Of a stretch of 49,896 nt of DNA, positions 42,925 through 49,896 are shown in pieces. The position numbers were made by a program, and so were the translations under genes. Positions within the stretch are counted from its first letter, which is position 1, and each line of letters starts with the position of its first letter. The stretch covers positions 22,717 through 72,612 of the forward strand of contig NZ_AOIM01000012.1 of NCBI RefSeq assembly GCF_000337575.1, written 5' to 3'. Source of the DNA: Natrialba hulunbeirensis JCM 10989 (GTDB lineage Archaea > Halobacteriota > Halobacteria > Halobacteriales > Natrialbaceae). The notes under the pieces were generated by a model, which was not told the origin of the DNA, searched no databases, and worked only from the letters and a program-made list of their open reading frames with translations.

Positions 42925-45339
42925 ATGGGCGACGGACTCCTCCAGCGAACCCTCGGGGCGCTCACCTACTGGATTACCGACCGGCCGAAGGCGGTCATCG
43001 TCGCCTTCCTGCTCGTCACGGCACTGTTCGCCAGCGGTCTCGGAAGCATCGAGATGGACGAGGATATCGACACGTTCGCCGACGGCATCCCGGCACAGGA
43101 GGCCAACGACGCCGTCAACGAGGAGTTCGAACCGCCGTTCGAATCCGACGCGCCGACGACACAGCTCATCCAGCGCGGCGAGAACGTGCTCACCCGGGAC
43201 GCGTTGCTCCGCCTACTCGAGTTCCAGCAGCATATCGAACAGCAAGACGAGCTTCGGGTCGCCGAGACGGCCAGCACCGCACAGGGGGTCGCCCAGGCGA
43301 TCGATCCGACGGCGACGACGCTCGACGAGCAGATTCGGGCGCTCGAGCGGACGGACGATGGAACCGTCCGCGAGACGGTTCGTGACCTCGCAGCCGAGCC
43401 GTCCTTTGCGGCCTCGCTGAGTGACGACTTCAGTTCGGAAGATCCCTCGGCCTCGGCGACGATCGCGACGGCGACCCACGAGAGCGATACCGATCCACAG
43501 GACGTCCAGTTCCAGCTGCAGGACGTGGCTGACTCCGCGGACGGTGAAATCGTCGTCTTCGGTGGCGGCATCTTCGATGCAGAGTTCGAGAACGTGATCG
43601 AGGACTCGCTCGGGATCATTATCCCGGTCGTGATCGTCCTGTTGCTAGTCTTCCTGGTCGTGGCCTATCGGGACCCGTTCGACCTCGTACTCGGACTGGT
43701 CGCGCTCGTGATGACCGTCATCTGGACGTTCGGCTTCACGGGATTCGCCGGGATTCCGTTCAGCATCATGATGATCGCGATTCCGCCGCTGTTGCTCGCG
43801 GTCGGGATCGACTTCGGCATCCACGCGGTCAATCGCTACCGCGAGGAGCGGGTGACCGGAGCAAGCATCAAGACCAGCATGGAAGACGCCGCAGAGCAAC
43901 TGCTCATCGCCTTCTTCATCGTGACGGGGACCACCGTCATCGGCTTCGGAGCGAACGTGACGAGCGATCTCGACCCGATCCGTGAGTTCGGGTTCGTCGC
44001 GAGCATCGGGATCCTCTTTACGTTCCTCATCTTCGGCATCTTCCTGCCCGCAGTGAAGGTCTGGCTCGACCGCCTGCGCCGTCGGCACGACCTGCCGCTG
44101 TTCAGCACGTCCCCGCTCGGCTCCGAAGACTCCACGCTCGGACGTCTCCTCCCCGCTGGCGCACACCTCGGCAAGCGTGCACCGATCGCGATGTTGCTCG
44201 TTGCCCTGCTCGTGACCGGCGGCGCGGGCGCGTACGCGACCACCGTCGACACGACCTTCGAGGAGGAAGACTTCCTCCCGCCTGAGGAGATTCCGGGCTA
44301 CATCGAGGCCGCCCCAGAACCGCTCGCTCCCTCCGAGTACACCGCGACCCAGACCATCACCTACCTCAACGATAACTTCGAGAGCGGCGAGGACGACCAG
44401 GTCACCGTCTACGTCGAGGGGCCGATATACGAAGATCACGTCTTAGAGTCCGTCTATCGCGCCGGCGAGGACCCACCCTCGACCATCGTCACCGAGGATG
44501 CGGCCGCCGACAGCGAGAGCATCATCGACGTGCTACACGACCACGCCGACCAGGACGACGACTTCGCTCACCTCATCGCGGCCAACGACATGAGCAACAC
44601 CGGCGTCCCCGACCGCAACGTCGGCCACATCCTCGATCAGTTGCTCCAGTCCGACTCGCGCGAGGAGGCACTCGAGTACATCACCGAGGACCAGCGCAGC
44701 ATGCGCGTGATCTACACGGTCGAGGCAGGTGCAACTCAGGAGGAGGTGACGGCCGACGCCGAGGAGTTGGCTGCGGACTTCCGACTCGAGACGACGCCGA
44801 CGGGCGACATCGTCGTCTTCCAGGAGATTTCGGATCTGATCTTCGAGTCGTCGATGCTCAGCCTCGCGCTGGCGCTCGGGTTGACGGCGGCGTTCCTAAT
44901 GCTGATCTACCACGTGCTGGAAGGGCGGGCTTCGCTGGGGATTGCGAATCTGGTTCCGATTGCGGTGACCGTGGCGTTCCTTGGGGGGACGATGCCGCTG
45001 CTCGATATTCCGCTGAACGCACTGACGGGGACGGCGCTGTCGATCACGATCGGGATCGGCGTCGCCTATTCGGTCCACGTCACGCATCGGTTCATCGACG
45101 AGTTCAACGAGTGTGGCGACGGCTACACGGCACTGGTGACGACGATGCAGGGGACCGGTGGCGCGCTGACGGGGTCGATGCTGACGACCCTCGGTGGCGC
45201 GGGCTCGCTCGTGCTCGCAATTACGCCAATTTTGGGCCAGTTCGGCCTGGTAATGGTGATCAGCGTGATCTACTCGTATCTGATGGCAGTGATCGTCCTG
45301 CCGCCGACGCTGCTGGTCTGGGAGCGAGTCTGTGGGTAG
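42925..45339 (+). CDS. RND (MMPL-type) transporter
   Basis: This 804-residue transporter has two repeats, each with one membrane segment, a long external loop and a block of five segments. Segment 1 is at about 23-45. The first block (about 230-390) has the RND motif LLLAVGIDFGIHAVNRYREE with Asp in the proton path. The second block begins around 640 (LSLALALGLTAAFLML) and has LSITIGIGVAYSVHVTHRFIDEF. MMPL/HpnN-like proteins export lipids or hydrophobic compounds. It is coupled to the COG1361 protein (4-bp gap). Substrate unknown. Confidence 0.92.
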   Translation: MGDGLLQRTLGALTYWITDRPKAVIVAFLLVTALFASGLGSIEMDEDIDTFADGIPAQEANDAVNEEFEPPFESDAPTTQLIQRGENVLTRDALLRLLEFQQHIEQQDELRVAETASTAQGVAQAIDPTATTLDEQIRALERTDDGTVRETVRDLAAEPSFAASLSDDFSSEDPSASATIATATHESDTDPQDVQFQLQDVADSADGEIVVFGGGIFDAEFENVIEDSLGIIIPVVIVLLLVFLVVAYRDPFDLVLGLVALVMTVIWTFGFTGFAGIPFSIMMIAIPPLLLAVGIDFGIHAVNRYREERVTGASIKTSMEDAAEQLLIAFFIVTGTTVIGFGANVTSDLDPIREFGFVASIGILFTFLIFGIFLPAVKVWLDRLRRRHDLPLFSTSPLGSEDSTLGRLLPAGAHLGKRAPIAMLLVALLVTGGAGAYATTVDTTFEEEDFLPPEEIPGYIEAAPEPLAPSEYTATQTITYLNDNFESGEDDQVTVYVEGPIYEDHVLESVYRAGEDPPSTIVTEDAAADSESIIDVLHDHADQDDDFAHLIAANDMSNTGVPDRNVGHILDQLLQSDSREEALEYITEDQRSMRVIYTVEAGATQEEVTADAEELAADFRLETTPTGDIVVFQEISDLIFESSMLSLALALGLTAAFLMLIYHVLEGRASLGIANLVPIAVTVAFLGGTMPLLDIPLNALTGTALSITIGIGVAYSVHVTHRFIDEFNECGDGYTALVTTMQGTGGALTGSMLTTLGGAGSLVLAITPILGQFGLVMVISVIYSYLMAVIVLPPTLLVWERVCG

Positions 45340-45639
45340 GAGTGGGCGGATGTGTTTGCTCCCGTGAGCTGGGGAGTACGTCCCACACGTTCTCGGCGGA
45401 CAAACGAACCAGTTAAGAGGAAAGTCCCACTTCGGTCGAGTATGTTTGGACTGTGGGGAAACGTATCCGACCAGACGCGACTCTCGATGCCGCGCCGGAT
45501 TCGCATCGCGTCCGGATACAGCATTGGAGAGGGATAGCTCGCGGAAACCACACCACGAGACAACCACAACAATGACACGACCAACACAACCACACTCACT
45601 CTCGACTTTTGACTATCGTCGACCGCGGAGGGCAGTCCG
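45340..45639 (+). other. 300-bp leader before the APC transporter
   Basis: This stretch is gene-free apart from a possible 31-codon leader ORF (45442-45537). It has a TTAAG TATA-like tract (45413-45417), a GC-rich imperfect palindrome around 45489-45513 (CCGGATTCG...CGTCCGG) and a purine-poor ACAACCAC run (45549-45600). A clear ribosome-binding GGAGGG (45627-45632) precedes the transporter start, which fits a leadered, possibly regulated mRNA. Confidence 0.4.
45442..45537 (+). CDS. possible 31-residue leader peptide
   Basis: ATG 45442 lies about 27 nt after a TTAAGAG TATA-like tract, as for leaderless haloarchaeal genes. The product (MFGLWGNVSDQTRLS, then a PRRIRIASGY basic part) has no recognised family. 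It may be an upstream ORF that tunes the transporter, or chance. Low support. Confidence 0.25.
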   Translation: MFGLWGNVSDQTRLSMPRRIRIASGYSIGEG

Positions 45640-48072
45640 ATGACCGGCAGCGACGAGGAACTCGCGAAAGACCTCGGGCTGGTCTCGGCGCTCGCGATCG
45701 GTATCGGGACCATGATCGGGGCCGGGATTTTCGTCCTCCCAGGGATTGCTGCACAGGAGGCCGGCCCACTCGTCGTGGTCTCGTTCATTGTCGGCGGTAT
45801 GATCGCGATGATCAACGCCTTCTCGGTGAGTGAACTGGGAACGGCGATGCCGAAAGCCGGCGGGGCGTACTACTACATCAACCGGGCGCTCGGTCCGCTG
45901 TTCGGGTCGATCTCGGGGATGGGTGACTGGATCGGACTCGCCTTCGCGAGCGCGTTCTACAGCATCGGGTTCGGCGGCTACCTCGCAGACCTGCTCGATG
46001 GCGTCGTTGTCCCGATTCCCGGTATTGGTGAACTCGCACTCCTCCCGACGATTGCCATCGGACCGCTCGTTCTCACCGAAATTCAGATCGGTGCCGTCAT
46101 CGCCGGTGCCGTCTTCGTCGGCGTCAACTACATCGGCGCAAAGGAAACGGGCGGCATCCAGACCGTCATCGTGACCCTGTTGCTCGGTCTCCTCACGATC
46201 TTCGCCATCGTCGGCTTCTTCTCGTTCGACTGGGGAACCGTCACCGCCGACGGTAGCTACGCCCCTGAGGGTGTCGGCGCGATGCTCCCCGGCGCGGCGC
46301 TCGTGTTCGTCTCCTACCTCGGCTACGCGAAGATCGCAACAATCGGAGAAGAACTCAAGAACCCCGGCCGAAACCTTCCGATCGCGATCATCGGCAGCGT
46401 CGGGATCGTGATGGTCATCTACGCCATCCTGGTCGGGCTTCTGATGGGACTGATTCCGCACGAGGAGTTCTTCCTCGATACGGTCGAGGACGCACCGATG
46501 TCCTACGCGGCCGAGATCGTCTTCGACTACCAGTTCCCGGTCGCCGGCTTCGAAATCCCGATTCTCGGGATTGGCGTCACGTCGATTACGCTCGCGGCAC
46601 TGCTCGCAACCGCCTCGAGTGCGAACGCATCGATCCTCGCGTCCGCGCGTATCAACTTCGCGATGGGCCGTGACAAGATCGTCTCCGACTCGCTCAACGA
46701 GATCCACCCCCGATTCGCGACGCCGTACCGCTCGATCGCCATCACCGGTGCGCTGATCATTATCTTCATCATCGGTCTCGGTGAGACAGTCGAGATCCTC
46801 TCGAGTGCGGCCAGCGTGCTTCACCTGGTCGTCTACGCGTTGATCAACGCCTCGCTGATCGTCTTCCGCGAGACGAACCCGCCGGAGTACGATCCGGATT
46901 TCGAGGTGCCGTTCTATCCGTACCTGCCGATTGCCGGCTTCGTCCTCTCGCTCGGGTTGATCTACTACATGGACAACACGGCGACGCTGATTGCCGGCGC
47001 GTTCGTCGTCTTCGCGGTCGTCTGGTACTTCTGGTATGCTCGAACTGAGACCGAGCTCGAGGGGCTTCTTGGGACGTACATTCTCGACCGCTCCTCTGAG
47101 ATGCCGGATGCAGCCGTGACCGCGGCGAGTGCTGTCAAACCCACGAACGAGGACGAACACACCGTCGTCGTCCCCGTCTCGAATCCACGAACCGAATCCG
47201 AACTACTCTCGCTCGCAAGCGTGCTGGCGAAGGCAAACGACGGTCGCGTCCAGGCCGTTCACATCGTCGAGGTGCCAGACCAGACGCCACTCGAGGAGGG
47301 CTCCGAACACATGCAACGCATCGACGCGGAGTCCCAGAAACTGATGACGAACGTCGAGCAGAGTACGGAGACGCTCGATGTGCCCGTCGACGTTCGGACG
47401 GTCGTCTCTCACCGGTCGTTCGACGAGTTGTTCAACGTCGCCCAGCGCGAGAACGCCGACACAGTGGTCATGGGTTGGGGCCCCGACCGACCGTGGTCTG
47501 CGGGTCGTGCCGAACGACCGCTTGACGAGCTCACGCACGATCTGCCGTGTGACTTCCTCGTGCTCAACGACCGCGGCTTCGATCCCGAGCGCGTGCTGGT
47601 CCCGACGGCTGGAGGCCCGACCTCCGAACTGAGCGCCGAAGTCGCACGGGACTTCCGCGAGCAGGTCGGCGCGGAGGTCACCCTCCTCCACGTCGTCGAT
47701 GAGGGGACGAGCCAGCAGGACGGCGAGGCGTTCCTTCGCGAGTGGGCAACCGAACAGGGTCTCGACGATGCGGCGATCCGGATCGACACCTCCGGTAACG
47801 TCGAATCCGCGATTGCGACGGCAGCCCGCGACCACTCGCTGGTCGTCATCGGCGCGACCGAACGCGGCCTGCTCTCGCGGCTGTTCCGCGGTTCGCTGGC
47901 CTACGACGTAGTCAACGAGGTCGACTGTTCGGTCCTGCTCGCCGAACGACCGACCTCGCGGTCGCTTCGTGATCGGCTGTTTGGCCGGAAACACGAGGTG
48001 ACCGATGAGGATACCGACACTGTCGGCGACACTGCCACCGACACCGAGAGCAAGATCGAGAGCGACAGCTAA
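45640..48072 (+). CDS. APC-family amino acid permease with C-terminal USP domains
   Basis: The 810-residue protein fuses an APC-type permease (about 1-465, 12 membrane segments) with two universal stress protein domains. The permease starts KDLGLVSALAIGIGTMIGAG, has PKAGGAYYYINRALG and ends near the FWYARTETELEG tract. USP 1 spans about 505-645 and USP 2 about 650-775, with VLVPTAGGPTSELS and the ATP-binding type VVIGATERGLLSRLFRGS. The USP domains probably regulate uptake in response to nucleotides or stress. A GGAGGG ribosome site lies 8 nt before ATG 45640. Confidence 0.93.
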   Translation: MTGSDEELAKDLGLVSALAIGIGTMIGAGIFVLPGIAAQEAGPLVVVSFIVGGMIAMINAFSVSELGTAMPKAGGAYYYINRALGPLFGSISGMGDWIGLAFASAFYSIGFGGYLADLLDGVVVPIPGIGELALLPTIAIGPLVLTEIQIGAVIAGAVFVGVNYIGAKETGGIQTVIVTLLLGLLTIFAIVGFFSFDWGTVTADGSYAPEGVGAMLPGAALVFVSYLGYAKIATIGEELKNPGRNLPIAIIGSVGIVMVIYAILVGLLMGLIPHEEFFLDTVEDAPMSYAAEIVFDYQFPVAGFEIPILGIGVTSITLAALLATASSANASILASARINFAMGRDKIVSDSLNEIHPRFATPYRSIAITGALIIIFIIGLGETVEILSSAASVLHLVVYALINASLIVFRETNPPEYDPDFEVPFYPYLPIAGFVLSLGLIYYMDNTATLIAGAFVVFAVVWYFWYARTETELEGLLGTYILDRSSEMPDAAVTAASAVKPTNEDEHTVVVPVSNPRTESELLSLASVLAKANDGRVQAVHIVEVPDQTPLEEGSEHMQRIDAESQKLMTNVEQSTETLDVPVDVRTVVSHRSFDELFNVAQRENADTVVMGWGPDRPWSAGRAERPLDELTHDLPCDFLVLNDRGFDPERVLVPTAGGPTSELSAEVARDFREQVGAEVTLLHVVDEGTSQQDGEAFLREWATEQGLDDAAIRIDTSGNVESAIATAARDHSLVVIGATERGLLSRLFRGSLAYDVVNEVDCSVLLAERPTSRSLRDRLFGRKHEVTDEDTDTVGDTATDTESKIESDS

Positions 48073-48146
48073 CCACTCCCTTCGAACGCGCTCTTTGCTG
48101 TACCGTTCGGGAACGCATATACGAGCCCGGTCACTACGATAGCAGT

Positions 48147-49112
48147 ATGACTGACAGCGCCGCTGCGGAGTCGGCCTGGTTCGCAGCCGTCGATGGGGAC
48201 GACCTCGACGATCTCGAGACACTCGACTCCCTCGACACCGTCGAGACCGATACCCGCGACTCCACCGCCGTCACCGCGATCCGCGACGGAACCGCAGCCA
48301 CACCCGAAGACTGGCCAGCACTGGCCGTCGAAGCCGGTATTGCTGACGACGAAAACGAGTACTACGACCTGCTGCACACGGCGACGATGGCAGCCACTCG
48401 CGCCGCCGTTACCGAGCGCGAAGCCGCCGACGACCGCCAACTCGTCCACGCCGTCCGTGCCATGGACGACTGCGAGCGCACCGCTAACGAACTCGCCGAA
48501 CGCCTCGCCGAGTGGGCCGGCACCGTCGACCCCGACGCCGGCACCGGTACCGCGTTCGCCCAGGAAATCGTCACTGGCGAGCACGCACTCGAGTCCGGTC
48601 ACGAACCAATTGCTTCCCTGGCCGAACGCGTCGTCGACCTCGCGGACGAAGCCGACGACCTCCGGGAGTTCGTCGAACGCCAGACGCCAACTGTCGCGCC
48701 AAATCTCGCCGCCCTCGCCGGACCGGTGCTCGGTGCCCGACTGCTCTCGCTGGCGGGTGGACTCGAGTCCCTCGCGAAGAAGCCAAGCGGGACGATTCAG
48801 GTGCTGGGGGCGGAGGACGCGCTGTTCGCCCACCTGCGCGGGCACGCGAGTTCGCCCAAGCACGGGATCATCTACATGCACGACGCGGTTCGCGGGACGC
48901 ATCCGGACGAGCGCGGCTCTGCGGCCCGGGCCGTTGCAGGAAAGCTCGCCATTGCCGCGCGGGTCGATCACTACTCGGGTGAGCGCAAGCCGGAACTGGA
49001 GGCGGAACTCGAGGAGCGCATTGAGACGATTCAGGCGCGGACGACTGGAGGCGATAATAACGACGACACTGCCGGCAACAACGCCGAGAACGGAGGCGAT
49101 ACCGATGAGTAA
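48147..49112 (+). CDS. box C/D RNP protein Nop5 (Nop56/58 homologue)
   Basis: Nop5 is the scaffold of the archaeal box C/D RNP that guides 2'-O-methylation. This 321-residue protein has the N-terminal fibrillarin-binding domain (AWFAAVDGD to about 75), a coiled coil (about 110-200) and the Nop domain with PNLAALAGPVLGARLLSLAGG and the GAEDALFAHLRGHASSPKHGI tract (about 190-245). The C-terminal tail is acidic and low-complexity. It overlaps the fibrillarin gene by 8 bp. Its guide RNA substrates include the tRNA-Trp intron at the other end of the window (inference). Confidence 0.95.
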   Translation: MTDSAAAESAWFAAVDGDDLDDLETLDSLDTVETDTRDSTAVTAIRDGTAATPEDWPALAVEAGIADDENEYYDLLHTATMAATRAAVTEREAADDRQLVHAVRAMDDCERTANELAERLAEWAGTVDPDAGTGTAFAQEIVTGEHALESGHEPIASLAERVVDLADEADDLREFVERQTPTVAPNLAALAGPVLGARLLSLAGGLESLAKKPSGTIQVLGAEDALFAHLRGHASSPKHGIIYMHDAVRGTHPDERGSAARAVAGKLAIAARVDHYSGERKPELEAELEERIETIQARTTGGDNNDDTAGNNAENGGDTDE

Positions 49113-49761
49113 CGCTCTCCCCGACGGCGTCGAGCGCCACGCGTTCGGCGGCGGCGGTGGCGATGGCGATGACAACGACCGCCTCGCCACCCGCGGCGAG
49201 CCCGTTTACGGCGAACCGACCGACGGCGAGTGGCGCGCCTGGGATCCCAGCCGCTCGAAACTCGGCGCGATGCTCGAACTCGAGATGGAGACGAACCTGG
49301 CGGGCGGCGACACCGTCCTCTATCTCGGCGCGGCGAGCGGAACGACGGTGAGCCACGTCGCGGACTTCGCCGGCCCAACCTACGCCATCGAGTTCGCGGC
49401 TCGGCCAGCCCGAGACCTCCTCGAGGCGGCGGCCTCGCGCCCGCGGCTGTTCCCGCTGCTCGCGGACGCCCGCAAGCCAGACACCTACGCCCACGTCGTG
49501 GAATCGGACGTCGACGTCATCGTTCAGGACGTTGCCACGCGCGGGCAGGCGCGGGTTGCACTCGAGAACCGGCAGTTCCTCGCGGACGACGGCCGACTGC
49601 TGCTGGCGGTCAAAGCCCGAAGCGAGGACGTGACGCGTGACCCGGCGGCGGTGTTCGACGACGTGCGCGAGGAGTTGGGTGCTGAGTACGAGGTACTCGA
49701 GACGAAGTCCCTGGAGCGGTATCATGCGGATCATCTGGGGATCGTGGCGCGGCCGCTGTAG
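49105..49761 (+). CDS. flpA: fibrillarin-like rRNA/tRNA 2'-O-methyltransferase
   Basis: This SAM-dependent 2'-O-methyltransferase of the box C/D RNP has 218 residues. The Gly-rich N terminus, VYGEPTDGEWRAWDPSRSKLGAM and the SAM motif LYLGAASGTTVSHVADF (about 73-89) are followed by VIVQDVATRGQARVAL (about 138-153) and the catalytic Lys region LLLAVKARSED. GGAGGCGAT (49092-49100) before ATG 49105 is its ribosome site. It overlaps the nop5 stop, so the two subunits are translationally coupled. Confidence 0.95.
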   Translation: MSNALPDGVERHAFGGGGGDGDDNDRLATRGEPVYGEPTDGEWRAWDPSRSKLGAMLELEMETNLAGGDTVLYLGAASGTTVSHVADFAGPTYAIEFAARPARDLLEAAASRPRLFPLLADARKPDTYAHVVESDVDVIVQDVATRGQARVALENRQFLADDGRLLLAVKARSEDVTRDPAAVFDDVREELGAEYEVLETKSLERYHADHLGIVARPL

Positions 49762-49896
49762 CTGTCGGGTGCGGAGTAGTTGTCGGGTAGGGAGGGTGGT
49801 AATGCAAATGGCGGTGGCAGTGACAGTGACAGTGGCGGTGCTGGAAGTGCCGGCGACACCAGCAGTTTCGTTCGTGTTACAGAAAACCCATATATA
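49762..49896. other. right-end intergenic stretch
   Basis: This region holds a GTGGCAGTGACAGTG-type simple repeat (about 49811-49837) and ends with CATATATA, a TATA-like box probably serving a gene beyond the window. A Val/Thr-rich frame from 49802 stays open to the end of the window but has no support. Confidence 0.4.

Noticed and set aside
45613..47160. 515-codon open frame on the minus strand inside the APC transporter gene
   Set aside because: It runs antisense through a clear transporter gene. High GC leaves the complementary frames open, and the product has shadow-type composition with no motif.

Overview
The window comes from a haloarchaeon, most likely in the Natrialbaceae (inference). 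It has high GC, acidic proteomes rich in D and E, and very frequent CTCGAG in Leu-Glu codon pairs. Many genes look leaderless, with a TATA-like box 25-30 nt before the start codon. Exported proteins carry twin-arginine lipoprotein signals, and there are many haloarchaea-only families (DUF5794, HalOD1, DUF7122, DUF7333 and DUF7110 types). There is no complete mobile element, no CRISPR array and no rRNA. Most of the window reads as chromosomal core.

Left edge (1-4.5 kb): an 86-bp near-perfect palindrome, then a tRNA-Trp gene (minus strand) with a 101-nt intron that contains a box C/D guide RNA. Two extra copies of the tRNA 3' end lie just beyond it, like integration scars. DUF5794 membrane protein, guaB (IMP dehydrogenase) and a cupin/zinc-ribbon protein follow. 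From 4.5 to 9.7 kb come a Tat lipoprotein, an orphan YcaO cyclodehydratase, an SPFH/stomatin protein and GrpE. From 9.8 to 16.7 kb, an XPB helicase and its partner Bax1 flank three opposite-strand genes: a HalOD1 protein, a PQQ-repeat lipoprotein and MscS. The PQQ gene stops inside an IS200/IS605-type terminal hairpin.

The middle (16.8-28.2 kb) holds a 59-residue membrane protein, an RsmF-like rRNA/tRNA methyltransferase split into two overlapping genes, a PAC2 chaperone, a geranylgeranyl reductase, an atypical-codon lipoprotein, two amidases, an aldo/keto reductase, two membrane proteins and a cysteine-free CysD-like protein with an inverted-repeat operator candidate. From 28.3 to 30.5 kb there is a two-gene glycan unit (DUF354 glycosyltransferase-like protein and WecB), then a 0.67-kb stretch without genes and a Tat-exported protein.

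The right part (32.8-49.9 kb) has a DUF7110-type protein, a monothiol glutaredoxin, a YeeE/small ORF/YeeE sulfur-transport unit, an aspartoacylase-like hydrolase, a DUF309 protein, a 42-residue zinc-finger protein, tRNA-Leu(CAA), an inositol-phosphatase-family enzyme and a DUF63 membrane protein. A TrmB-type regulator is divergent from a COG1361 + RND pair, with a 20-bp palindrome between them. It closes with an APC transporter fused to USP domains and the nop5-fibrillarin pair. That pair is the protein part of the box C/D RNP that would use the guide in the tRNA-Trp intron at the other end of the window.
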